Below are positions 34,070-48,500 of a DNA stretch of 64,000 nt, one piece after another. The translations under genes were made by a program, and so were the position numbers. Each line of letters begins with the position of its first letter. Position 1 is the first letter of the stretch. Under the pieces are notes generated by a model that worked only from the letters and a program-made list of their open reading frames with translations, searched no databases and had not been told where the DNA came from. Origin of the DNA: Caprella mutica (taxonomy: Eukaryota; Arthropoda; Malacostraca; Amphipoda; Caprellidae); NCBI GenBank assembly GCA_947561585.1, contig CANNZV010000858.1, forward strand, positions 1-64,000. Direction: 5' to 3'.

Positions 34070-36510
34070 TAATGTTAACTATATTTAACCAGCTGTTGCT
34101 ACAGATGTGCTAATCCGATTAATATGTACTATTAGTAGAATATACTCGTGGAAAATGCGCATGAAAGGACTTGATTGAGAAAATTGCTTTAATTTATATA
34201 TTGAATTATATTTTAAAGTAATTTAAGTGAGATACACCTAGTATATTGAATTGTTAGGTTAAAAAAATTTGAAGTGTTGAAATAGTTTTATTCAATAATT
34301 CAAATGTAATTTTAGATATTTCTCAAGAACAGATTTTTTTTTAAATTAAAACGTGTGATATAACTATATATAGCAATTTATACCATATATCGGAATACCA
34401 TATATATTTATATCTTATTTTCATTTTAAGGACATCAATAATATTTGTATGTGGTGTATACTCATTCAAATATTCCTATACAATTTCAAATTAATTAGGT
34501 GCTGACAAATTGTTATTTTCGTTATGTAACGAAATCATTTATTTGTGTTGACACAATTTCGGGATGAAATACGTATTAAAGTATGTTGATACAGTAATTC
34601 TACTCCTAACGGAGATAATTACCTATTTTTCAAGAAAAATAAAGTAGCACTTGATTTATGATTCCAAGAAGCTAACAAATCTCGTTTAATGCATCAAATT
34701 TTCTGTTTGTCACTTATCTCAGATTTAAATTACTACTCTGTTCAATACATAACACGGATGCAAGTTTCACGTTTCATCTACTCCAGGGTTTCCCAACTTT
34801 TTTCCTACTATGTAAATGTACCCCATTGCCGTTTTGATGTACCCCTAGATTTTTTGAAATATATAAAAGCTAATGATCAGAATCCCCAACTTAATTAACG
34901 AGGGGCTTCTACGGAATTGTTTATATTAAAAGGATTTATTTTTTCGAGATTTTAATTTATTTTAATTTATTTAGCTTGGTAGTAATATTGTAATTAAAGA
35001 TAGAAATAATAATTATTTATAAGTTAGTTTGTATCTCAGATGAGAGATTAGAGAATATAAATTGTGTATTTAAGTTAGAATTAGGTTTCATGAAGATGAT
35101 TGGTCGAAAACTTGAAAAGAAATCGCAGTCTTTATTATCACTCTTGTTTTACATTTTGATTATAAATTGAGGTTTCCAAAACAAAATCTGTTCATTCAAA
35201 AATGATAAATATGCTGTTTCTTAATTTTATATAAACAAAATTTTATATAAACAGATATTTTTGACGCTGTGATATTTATTTATATAATATGCTGCAACTC
35301 TTAAGTCTTCAAATAAACTATAGCTGGATCTAAGTCGAATACATTAAAAACTAAAAGTTTAATCAAAAAAACGTAAATAATGCTTTTCATAGACTGGTAG
35401 GGATATTGATTACAATAAGAGAGAACAATTATTATCGCCCAAAAATGTCTGAAACTATTAGTAAATCACCATCATAATATATCTGCCAAAATGATATACA
35501 TATAATTGGAAGGTTTTAAACAATATATATTATTATTCATAATTAATCGGCACAGAAGTATGTACAATTGTGCATCATTCCAAGCATACTGTTAAGTATT
35601 AACATTTGGCTGGGAAAGGATAGAATTAGGGGTGGATATAGTCAGGTATTCCAAAACTGAGAAGTTATTCGTAACTTTTGCAAGAGGAAACAGTCTGCAG
35701 CCAAACTCGCTCAGCACCTTGGGGAGCAGCGTCCGTATCAATATATGTTAAAATGACCCTTTAACGGTTTAACCCTTATTATATCTATTGATTCAGGAGA
35801 TTTCGAAATAATTTACTTACCGCATCTTTCATGCACTGCATTTTAGATAATTAACGTAATTTAAAATAGTAATTATAAATATTAAATGCTGATGTACAGC
35901 TTTCATCACGTATAAATTTATTTACGATAATTGGTGAGAAACTTGATCTACAATTATTATTAGATGGCGTTTCACTAAATTTAACTTAATATTATTTTCT
36001 TTGTAATCTACATTTAGATTTCAGATGAGTAAAGTATATTATGTTAAATAAGTAATTATGCTTATTTCAAGATTATAAGATATTAGTAAATGCTTGATCT
36101 TACACAGAAGATTGCATTAGTTTTTATTTATATGTCAATATTACATTTTTTTGAATGTTTGAATGATTATTTCTATCTTGGTGGCACGTACACTGCAATT
36201 CGTCAGCCTTCAAATAAACTATTGCTGGATCTAAATTGTAGACAATGAAAAACTAAAGTAGTATTTAAAATATTAACCTCGCTTTTCATAGTCTGACTCA
36301 AGGTGATACTATTCAAAATAATAGAATAAATATTTAAAAAAAAACTAAATATGCGAAACTATTGTATTAGCTAATTAACTTCACCATATACAGTAATTGC
36401 AAACATTTCAATCAATAACTACACAAGTTCATTCATCAAATAAACTAGATGATACTTTAAAAAAAAATCGAATTAATATCTGAAATATGGATACAAATTC
36501 ATTCCTGTAT
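34070..36510. other. AT-rich intergenic region between the two transporters
   Basis: No gene seen. A block at 35295-35350 (cttcaaataaactatagctgg, then ctaa) recurs at 36206-36240. The remainder is low-complexity AT-rich sequence downstream of copy B. Confidence 0.4.
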
Positions 36511-36514
36511 GCAA

Positions 36515-39500
36515 TTACGAGTTGTGTTCAGTGCCTGTAGCTTTTCGGGTTTCTTTATTTTCCTCCTCGGTAAATTCTGAAATTAAATTATATTTTGAAA
36601 TAACAAGGTCCTACAAATATATTCGATAAATTTTCGCTCAATAATTTTTTTAAAAGATAAAATAATAAATCTATGTACACCTTTCTAACTAATATTTACT
36701 AACCTGCGCCGATAAAGTTCCAATATTGCACATCTGCTCTGATTACTACCAGGTAGAAGGTAGTTGTTGCACCGTATATGGCAGAAGCTATCAAGAAAAC
36801 TGTGTTCCATGCAGCAAAAGTCTCCTGAAAAGTTAAAATTAGGTAAATAAAATGTGAATAAGACTTTGTGAGATCATCTGGTCAATTGTGGCCGATCAAT
36901 TGATCCCAGATCAAAAGATCCCCAGTCATTTGGTCCCCGGTCATTTGATTCCCAGTCATTTGATCTCCATACTATTTGATCCCCGGTCATTTGATTCCCA
37001 GTCATATTTTTTGTTTGATCATGTATTTAGCATACAATAATTTATTCCAATTTTTATTTCTACATAAAAATTGCCATTTACTATTTGAATAATAAATAAA
37101 ACTTGTGAAACAATTTAACATCTACTATTTACATAATCAATTATATACATCATGAAAAATTAACAGAATTCAAACAGCTATAGAAATTATTATCACAAAA
37201 CATTAATTATTTTAATTTACAAATAATTTACTTACAACTAGTCAGAAAACATATTACAGGTGATAGGAATTATTAACCAATTATTGCAAGCTAAAGTTAG
37301 GTATATTCACTTCGCAAGCTTAGTGAATATTCCTAACTTTCAGTTAAACTGTTTTCTCCGTAACTATTGCAAACATTATCTTCATGTAGGTGGGATATAT
37401 TGAAAATCATTTTATGGTAAATAGTATACTATAATGATTTTACCATAAAATTATTTTCGATCTTTCCCACCTGCATGATGATAACAATAATTGTAGTAGT
37501 TGCGGCAAAATTGCTTAACTGAAAACTACCGATAAAATTGTCAAAAGTTCCTCCTCAATTAACTCCTATACTAGGAAAAATAATTACGAGACATGCTCCT
37601 GATTTATTTGATTAATCATATGTGCTAGTCATAATAAGTGCGGGTATACCTGTACATTTGATTTTACCATTGAATACTTTTTGTTGCCGGAATGTAAATT
37701 TGAAAGCATGTATTGTTACTTATTTGAATAAAAAATATTACATTTCTTGTTAGTTGTTTATACACTTATTTCTTAGTTTCTTTAAAAAACTTCATCGTCT
37801 GTAAGGTGCATATTTTTATTTTATGTTGTATAATTATTATAGTCTAATACAATAAATGAAATAGGTGTATAAACGGAAAATATGACTGGGAATCATTTGA
37901 CCGGGAATCATCTGGTATGGGGATCAAATGACCCGGGATCTTTTAACCGGGAATCAATTGACTTAGACCCCTGGTCGAGTGCCCATTCAATAAAAACAAC
38001 TATACCGATGAAATTCTTCCGGTTGGGTTTGGCGGATTGGATTGTATGAGAGCTGGAGACATTTCTTTACTTGCTCTCATGTCTTCATTGTATTCTGTGA
38101 GTTATTTGGTTGAAGCTATTCTTTCTAATATTAATAAAGTCGATACCGAAGAGTTTACGGATGCAATTGGGAAATGGAAGCGGGGTTTACAGGGTGGTCT
38201 CCCAGTACTAGTCCATGAGTCCTGTCAAAAAGAATAGGATACACCACAGGCTGTTGGCTACAGCAGATCTGGTGGCGTGAGCACGACTGTTATCCGCATC
38301 TCATGAGGTACCTGGAGTTTGGTTGAATGCGATTCCAATACAGTCATTAGCTAGGGTAGCCATTGTTCACCGAGTGAGAGCCAGAGTCTGTGAACTTTCT
38401 TGCCACTGTGATAGTCGGATGGATGTCAGAGGAATGCATTGCCTGTCTTATAGGTACAGTTCTGAACGTCGCCCAAGACATGCGGCAATGAATGATTTAG
38501 CAAAACGGGCTTTGCAGAATGTAAGAATCCCTGTGTGATGATTCAGCGGTTGAGGCCGGATCAGCTGCCAGGGCTTCGAAAAACCGGAAACCTCATAATT
38601 ACTCCGCCTTTGGGGATGCTAACATACTTAAGCCAATTGCTATAGAGACCACATACAGTAACTGGTGCCCAGAGTAGTTCTGTGCAGTTAGGACGGAATG
38701 AAATTATTCCCCAAAGCGGTCAGTTTGGATCCCACGTTACGCTCTCACTGCTCCCAGACTGCCGGGGTGACTACTCCAATCGGCTTGACCACAGCCTCGA
38801 ACCTGCTCTTATTTTCAATCGGGATGGCAGCACGATCTCCTCAATCATGAAGTCCAAAGGTAGATGCCTTGTTGAGACAACGAACGACCCAAGGGAGTCT
38901 GCCTCTTCCATCAGCGAATGGCTCATGCGATCCTGAGAAGGAATGCAATTAGCAACCTTTCAGCCACGAAAGAGAAGTTTTAGAGGGACTCAACTCCTCA
39001 CTCGTAGTTCCTGAAGGAATTTTCTCCTCTTCAGTGAAGATTTTATTCATCTTATTTTAATGGAAAAATATCGTCTTTAAAAAAAATTATATGTTTTAAC
39101 AACCATGGAACCTTGCTCGAATTAGATTTCAATTTTAAAGATTTGCAGCTCGATTTTGATAAGTAATAATTTGTATCAATATAAGTGACCAATATCATTG
39201 AATAATATCAAAGTTTCATAAAAATTTCCCATATGATTACATGCAACAAATCAGGCTGCATACATATTTATATTCGCGTTGTAAATGAATAGATGATGAA
39301 CGGGAAGTCTATTTGTGTGAGGTGCGCAGTAGTTGATGATATATTTAGGAATGTATACAGTATAAAATGAAATTTCAGGTGAAAATTTCAAATGTCTATG
39401 TGTTCCGGTGTTCGTAGGAGAAACTGAAAAGAGCACTCCAGCTGATAGTTAAGTCATTTTTCTAGGGCAGCTAAGGACAATACGGTCAAATAGCATAAAA

Positions 39501-42500
39501 CGAAACGTACGAGAACTGAGAGCAATTTGTTCTTCTATGAGTTGTAAGATATCTGAAAAATGTAACTCGAATTTAACTTAACAGTTGAAGCTCATTTAAC
39601 CTTTTCACCGTGACTGGGACATGTATGTCCCAGTATTTTAATAACTTTCATTGAACTACATATATGTCCAATTTTTTAATCAAAATGCTTGAAACGCACC
39701 CGCATACTTTGCTACATTTTATGGGTGCTAGGACAATTGCCACCCGCGGACAATTGCCACCCGCGGACAATTGCCACCCCCGGACAATTGCCACCCGGAC
39801 AATTGCCACCCCCGGACAATTGCCACCCAAATATTTATTATCAGGCCTCTTAACTAAAATGGTGACAAAATATGTATATTGTTGTTTTACGATGAATTAT
39901 TAATTATATAAATTATAAGATAAAAAAATATTATTATTCGGTTTCTGAATGTGATTTTTAAATCTTATGTTATCGAATACTTTATACCACTTTTTTAGAA
40001 CGATTCAAAAATGTTTAATTCTCTTCGTCTATAACATTTTCAGCATTTACACTAATAGATTTTCTTACACACCACGCATCTACAATTTTAAGCCAATTAA
40101 CTTTTTCACAGATTATTAGTCAATTTGAAACTGCACTTACTTATCACATTAAGATCTGTACGGGAAGACTGCTTATATGCCAATGAGCATCTCAACTCAT
40201 AGATATCCTAGAATATGGATATTTGTTTATAAATCATAGTATTGATAAAGGAAGATATTTTTAATTTATTGAGGACATCATCAATTGAATAATGGAAATA
40301 ATTCGTATAAAAAAAACATATAATTTATTACATCAACTATGGGAATAATTAATTTTATAAAAAAATATGAAATGTGGAGTGAAATTTTTTATCTTATAAT
40401 GTATACAATTAAAAGTAAATCGTACAAAAATAATATACATATTGTATCACCATTTTAGCAATGAGGCCTGATAATAAATATTTGGGTGGCAATTGTCCGG
40501 AATGGCAATTGTCCGGGGGTGGCAATTGTCCGGGGGTGGCAATTGTCCGGGGGTGGCAATTGTCCGGGTGGCAATTGTCCGGGGGTGGCAATTGTCCGCG
40601 GGTGGCAATTGTCCGTGGGTGGCAATTGTCCGGTCACGCATTTTATGAACCACAAGTAGCAATACTGCCTAGTAAGATAGGCATTAAGTAAAATATAAGG
40701 AGGAGGTGTGGTTACTTTATCTTCAAAGTGTAAGTATATTTTAATATTTTTTAGATTATAGTCATTCTTTATACTTATTTTCATAATGCAACAGAGTTTA
40801 ATCTTATATAATATCTCCACTGACATGAATTTTATACAAGACATTTGTACAAAATGAATAAATTAGGTTACTGGGACTAATGTGTGTCACTTATATTCTA
40901 TTGTTAAAGTTAAGTACATACCAAACCAAGTCATTATGATTGATATCGTTATTTCTGATAGTCAGGAGAATTAACCATAGACAGAATAATAATGCAATAG
41001 CAAAATTCAAAATTCCTAATTTGAAATTCTTGTAAATTCCATTGTGACTAAAATACAAATTTTCCTTCGTTAGTTCGACGATTTTTTTAGACAAACACTT
41101 TAGAATTCAAGTTATTATCTAATTAAACTTATTAACTAGTCATGTGATTTCTTTCAGAAAGTGAAATTGCATTATCTGAAACTGAACTTTCCCAAATATC
41201 GAAGTGATTTTCTAAATTCCCTTCCACTATAATTGTTTACAACAACATCTTCAAAATCATCAGATTTTCCATATAACTCACTACTTACTTCCTCACTCTG
41301 CTATATGTATTTGTGACTAGAAGAAGCAATAATTAAAGAAAAAATTACATTTATACATATATGTGCATGGGTAGCAAAACTATTTGGTACATTAGTTTTT
41401 CTTACATTTCTCATCAAATAGCAAGTTAAATTTTATGAAATTCAGTCCTAATCTGTTAGCAAAAGTTATTAATCCAAAAATGAAGGTAAAATGGAAAATA
41501 CAATTATCTATTAACAGAAAATCAAATTAGCCATATGCAAAAGTATTTCACACATTTCATCTTACTATTTTGCCATATTGGCATGCTGTAATATTTTAAC
41601 CAATCATAGCAAGTGGCTTATGGCTGTATTCATGTCAATTATTAACAGCTAGGATAAAATGCGGAGGCTGCTTTTATTAATACTTTATTAAATGACTAAA
41701 ACAAAAGAAATTGCTGAAATATTTCCGCCAATAAATCAAAGCAAGTTATATATATGGAAAAAGGTACAGGAAAATTGTTTAAAAACTAAATTTGGGGGTG
41801 AGTATACAGTTAGGGGCTCTCGTGAGGAAGTGGAAACAAGGTGATAAGTACAACTCATAATCTTCGAAGAAGTGGTAGGCCACGTAATTTAAACTATTTT
41901 CTTACCATCAATAATTATCATTCAGTTAGTGAAAAATATTAAAAGCTATACTTACATTATTTCTAGTTATAAATCCAGTGATGATAGGAGATACATATCC
42001 AGGAATGGAAGAAAATCCTGTTGTGACTCCTAGGAGAGTGCCAGCAAACTGTGGTGATAAGTCCGCAGTGGAACAAATGTGCCTAAACAGAATTCAATAT
42101 TTATACAGTGCGTCCGAAAAAAATCTATCCACTGCCATCGAGTATATCTTATAAATACTATTTATAAAGCAGTGAATACATTTTTTCTGGACACACATTG
42201 TGTACATTTAAATTATATATTGATATAGCTAATCATGGACCCAATGTCGGATTTTATCAATTAAATTAATAGTTTGTCTGATTATAATTTCCCCAAACTT
42301 TCAAAACAACCGCACGTTGTGTTGGAATCCAATCTGGAATTCAAAAAAGTGATTCGAGACGTTGAGTTTTAACTATAGATCGACCATGTCATAATTCTTC
42401 AATGAGAAATAAAATTGATTTATCCAGCTGTGTTATACTTAATTATAACCTTTTATCGTTCAGCAAACTGGTTTGCATACTTAGTTTAATCCTTTATCGT

Positions 42501-45500
42501 TTTTGTGATCAAACTTAGTCACTTAAAAAATGTATGAAAACAATGTTTGCTGTTGGTAAAGGGTTAAGTGACTAAAAATAAAGAGTTAACAGTATGCTTA
42601 ATTATATCTGTCCATCTCTACAGCTACTTACCCTGCATAGCTGGCCCCGCAAATACCGACTGAGAAGCATATAATTACAATTGCTAGAGTCTGGTTACAT
42701 CCGACAAAACACATGCTCAGTAAACCAAACATTGGCCCATAACCCGCTGTAAGAAAAGTAATTAGGATAATAGATAAAAACAAATCAGACACAAGCAAAT
42801 ATTGCTCATATTAATTCGCGCAATATTTACCTAGAACCATGGAAATTCTCCTGACATTTAGTATAGTGATCTTGCCCCTTATTGTAAGTGCAGTCATTAG
42901 GTTAGTGAATGAAACAGATACTATCAATGTCATCAAGTATGGAATACTGGATAATAATCCAATCTGGAAAAATAATTTATGAGTTGTTAGTAATATTATG
43001 TACATATATATATACACAGTGAACCTGAATTATATATTATTATTTTTTATTATAATTCTGCTTCTTTTCAATATTTTCATTATGACTCTATGGTATTATA
43101 ATGTTTTTCGTATATGAATGGAAAACATATATTACATGATAATATATCGTAGTAATGAAATTCGTGCAGGATAATTTATATTTAAATCAAAATTCAAATT
43201 CAAAAGCCGAATTCAAATTCGCAAGGACCGAATTCAAATTCACAAATATATAATTTTAATTTCAAAAGGAAGAAATTCATTTAATAGGAGATTGAATCCC
43301 AACTCAAATGTAAAATATTATAGTAATAATTTCGTCTGAAATCATCAGTAATGAATGCTAAAAAAAACCCTGAGTCGCTAATAGAGTGAAAACGACCGCT
43401 GAAATATTCAATATTTTCAGAGAATTCGAATCCAATCGATAATTTATGGAGCGTACTGAAAAGAAGACTTCATTCCTTTGGAAGTTTGTTCACCTCCAAA
43501 AATGAGCTTCGGAATGCTGTTTTAGTTACTACCAGTGAAATTTCAACCTATGTTATCAAATTTTTAACATCTCCAATGGGATTCCAGGACAATAACCCCC
43601 CGTGCAAAAAAAACCCCGCGGTCAAAAACCCCCCGTGAAAAATACCCCCAAGACAAAAAAAAACCGTACAATAAACCCTCCGGACAAATACCCCCCGGAC
43701 AAGAAAACCCCAAGCAAAAAACTCCCGGTCTGTATAAATAGCATAATTTATTTTTATTAATATATTAAACATTATTCATTGCGAACCAATAATTATTACA
43801 TTTTCTTAAAAAATATGACAAATTTTTTGCAAAATAAGGTATACACAATTACCTATTTTATAGTAAAAATAAGTACAGTATACATTTTGTCACTATCAAA
43901 CCTGGCCGGGGGGGGGCGGCCCCCCCCCTCCCCAAACCCCTCCAAACCCCCCCAAACTTCCCCAAACGGACCGCTAACCTAACCTTTGGTGCACTATATC
44001 TCTTTATATTTATAGCATATAGTAACTTTATTAATAAAGAATGAATAAAAATTAATTAAAATGAATTATGCAATTTATTTCGACCGGGGTTTTTTTGCAT
44101 CGGGGGTTTTTTGCTTATGGGTTCTTGTCCGGGGGGTATTTGTCCGGGGAGTATTTGTCCGGGTTTTTTTTTTTGTCTGGGGGGTATATTGCACGGGGGG
44201 GGTTTGACCGAAAGTTTTTTTTTATAAGGGGGGGTTATTGTCCTGTCACCCTCCAATGGACAAAAGACATAAAGTCCCATTGAGAAAATAAATAGTAATT
44301 AAATACAATATTGATTGTGCAATAATACCAAATGTGTATCATTGTTGATATTATGTTTCATAGCTATAGAGGGTTTTATTTTCCCGTTGCCACTCCGACA
44401 TATTTTTATACCTTTGCACTGAGTTACATATAATGCTGGCATGATGAAACCAGCAACCATGCAGTCACCAAACTGTAGCATTTGTTAGATATGCGCAATA
44501 ATTGCGCATATGTTAGTGTTTTCCCTAAGACGTACAAATTTTCAATAATTTTAATCATACACTCATAAAATTTGAACAAAAACACTGATTTTCAAATAAT
44601 TCTGGCACGCAGTGCATTAAGCATAATATGTAAATTAAATGAAAGATATCATGACCCATACATTACTTATATCCATATGTTGAATGTGGCTGAGGTAGGT
44701 AGGTAGTTCAGCCATTAGAGTATAAAGACCCCAACAGTATCCAAATTGCATGACTGCTGTACCCCAGAAAGGCAAACTAGTCATAATGTGCTTCCAAGGA
44801 ACGGCCTGAAATTTTTTTATTCCTTTAATATCTTCAACTTAAGTGTATTCTCAATTCTTTAGATATTGGTCAACTAACTCTTTTTCCTTCACTCTTGAAC
44901 AAAGTTATCGGATGTAACTTCCTGTACTCCCAGTAGGAAATTCTAGGATGTTGAGCAGGCGAATCACGAATTAGTTTGAACCAGAAAATTGACCAAATGA
45001 TGCCCACTATGCCAGAAATGTAAAAGACGGAAGGCCATCCTCCCATGAAATCACTGCTGCACATGATTCCAACCAGTGACAATGATACAACAATTCCAAC
45101 ATAAACGCCTGCCATCGATTATAATAAGATTGTTATAGTCCAGGTTAAAAATGTATGGAAGAACAGATTATGATATCAATATAATTTCCGTAATTTGAAA
45201 TATTTTTCTGCAATATAGGTTTCGATAGTCAAAGCTTTACTATCTTTACGATTTTATTAATATGTGATTAGCATCATTGGTAATGATTAACCAAATTTTA
45301 CTCACCCGTAAAAACCATACCAGATAACCTTGATCTTTCTTCTGGTAAAGTCCAAGAAGCCAAAAGAGCATTCATTGCTGGGTATACAACTCCCTGGAAT
45401 AGGAAATATGTCTTAACAACATTTTTGATTGAACGACGTCCGTGAATTCTTCAATACAGTAATGAGTCATTCATTTCATCACATTATATTATTACATCAC

Positions 45501-48500
45501 AAAAACCAGCAAGTACTCTGACAACGATGAATAAGTTGATCGAGACTCTAGCAGCAACAGGGGAGAGAAGAGTGAGAATAGAACACCCCAGAATGCCGAG
45601 CCCCATCACCAGTGTGCTTCCAAATCGCTCTGCTGCTATTCCACCAACAAAGCTGGTGAGAGTGTACCCCAAATAGTAGGAACTTAGCACCAAACCTTGT
45701 TCTGATGCATCCCAGTCAAACTCTCCTTCTTTCTTAGATAAATTATTTAAAAAATCATTAACTTAAAGTTGTAGAGCCTGTGTGTTATTAGGTGATTACC
45801 CTGTAATAGTTAGCATATAAATAGCAAGTGTTCAATGCCTTCAGAGGGTTTAGTGTGGAGTGTAGTGACAGCACTCACTTTATAGAGTGTGATGGCCGCA
45901 CTCATATAATAATAAGCTCTCTCCCACTAAATCCTTATCATGTCTAATGATAAGGTTCCTACTCTATGCATTCTCTATTTACAAAACTGATGTCCATCAC
46001 TGTACCGTGAGATAATAGAATAGGGGAGAAACGGGTAAATTTGTACATTTTTCATTTCAAGACTTATAGAATCTTAACTATTCGGGATACAAGTTTGTTG
46101 TAACTCACAATCGAATCTACAAGTATTCAACTGCTTATAACTACAAACTAAATTATTAAAAACCTTATGATTCTCTCGTAATATCGCTTTTAATGAGATA
46201 TATTCGTGTGTACGAACTCACCCGGAAGTGCGAGTGAGTTCGTACAAGCAGAGTGTCACTCCGTACAGTACTGAAAAAGGAGGGGAAAAGGAAAATTCAG
46301 TAAGAATTTCATTTATTTAAAGTAAAATATTATAAAACCCTTGAATGCCGTATCTTTAATATTGACTAAAGCCCTTTTGAGATAACAAAATATCACAAAA
46401 GGCTTCATCACCGATGTCTTCCGAACTAAATTATTGAGCGTCAATTTCTATCATTAGCCTACGCTTTGTCACTGGTGAATTTAAGTTTTTCTGTCTTGGA
46501 ATTTGTTTCTCTTTCAATAACTATTTTTCTAGGGTATCAGTAGTAATCATTGACCTTCTTGCTCATCTGCCTCTGCGGTTGCTCTTTCAAGGAGGAGCCT
46601 ATGGAAATGGCCGAATGTTTCCAAGAGATGTTCTTAAAACTGAAACATTCAATCTAAAGGGGCCAGGTTGTGGCTCGGTGGATGGTGAAGAAGGAGCAGG
46701 CTCGGTGAATGATGAAGTAGGAGAAGTCTCGGTCCTATTGAATACTAGTATTCGATATAAGGTTTTCAGATAGTAAATTGAAATTGCTGTGGCTTAGCTC
46801 AAGTAGTGAGAAAAAAACATTGTAATGCTGAAAATATATGATCTCTCATCGAAGGAACATACTCCACCGTCACGCGCAGAGACTTGTTTCAAACTGATTG
46901 TTATTATAATGTATGGGATCACTCAAGTTTCAACGGGTTAGAACATAACAGATGTTGAGTTATGGCCCTGTACGGATTCGCCCGTTATATGATCTCACCC
47001 GGTTCTCCCCACAACTATATACTCCCAATAACCTTTTAATGAACCCTACTATATTATTTTACCTGATAGAAATACTTACGGAAATATAGTATGTGCAACA
47101 AAGTAAAAAGGTATCAAATTTATCATCTTACTAGAGTACTGCAACTGATCTCAATTTCAGCTCTTGATAGTATAATATTGAGAAATATTATTTAACCAGA
47201 CCAATCGCACATTATTATTGAGAGGGGGAGGGGGGTCATCTCACATTTCAGAAAAGTTTTTTATATGTGGATCGAATGGTCTGAAATTTGCAAGATATAT
47301 ATAATTTCCTAGCAAGAAAATCATTCGAGTAACTTTTTTGATTTTGGCAATAGTTTTTGATAAAAATGAAGGTATTACAACAAAAAAAATCGTTCATTTC
47401 AAAATAATAGAAGTCTATAAGGATATATGCTAGAACAAAAAATAATACAGTTTTGGAATCCTTGAAACATTTCTAACAAAAGTATGGACGGATATTTTTC
47501 GTGTTTCCCCTCGTTTTCTTTTGATGAGTGATTCTTAGTAGCTGTCAAAAAAGTCCCTAGAATTTCGGTTTTGAACTGTGATGAAAAGCAAAAGATTGTG
47601 AAAATTGAAAAAAACCTCCATACTTTTGTTAGATATCGTACGAGGAGCCCTAATTAATTTCGTATATACCTAAATATACTATAAGTAGTAGAGGCAAAGA
47701 AAATTTATGTTTCATCTATTTATATAGTAATTATTGTCTAGTATATTACTCTCCAATTACATGAATATACATTTCCATAACTTTTGGTCTAAAACATTTT
47801 ATAATTCTCCCTTTAATAATTGAATGTGATATAAGGGGAAAGTAGTACCACGTCATATCATAATTTCGGTTTTGCTGCATAAAATATTTTATCTTGACGA
47901 ACTACACATTTCAATTTCAAATATGTGATAGAGCAGTGAGCGAGTCGTCATACTCTGCATGTATACTCTGCATATGTAAACCCAAAACATATTAATAGAA
48001 CATTTGAATGTTAGAATTATATAAATATAACATACAGCTAAATGCTTACCTCCATAGCTTCTCCCTGGAAGGAACTCTCATGGAAAGGACATGAAAAACT
48101 GTTATTGTAGGATGATACATTGACGAGAGTATTGTTCTTTCTCACCATAGCTATTATGGTGACCGGAATGTTCGCCCTATTAGCGAACATTATGGAGAAG
48201 CCGATAAAACCTAGAAGAGCTAAAGTATGCTGGCACTGCCATCGAACTGTGTGTAAAATTAGAATAGGTATTAAGGAAAATATCTATAAAGAAATGTGAA
48301 TATCCTGATATTCGGTGATTCATGAAAACTTGAATAGGATGAACCAATCGGTAAATTTAATATATTTTTTTTTCGTTAATTCCTATAGCTCAAGGGTCAA
48401 CTTTCATGTTATATATCTGAATAATGTAAGATATGACCCTTCTTTGCAGGATGAAGTCCATTTAGGGTGCAGATACCAGAGTATAATAACTCAAAACCTC

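Noticed and set aside
38020..38990. Ribosomal RNA fragment (suggested by its higher GC content)
   Set aside because: No conserved rRNA core words were found, and translation gives retroelement-like blocks instead.
46579..46773. Gly/Val-rich 64-codon frame
   Set aside because: Lies within a transposon-bounded intron segment; no homology pattern or splice context.
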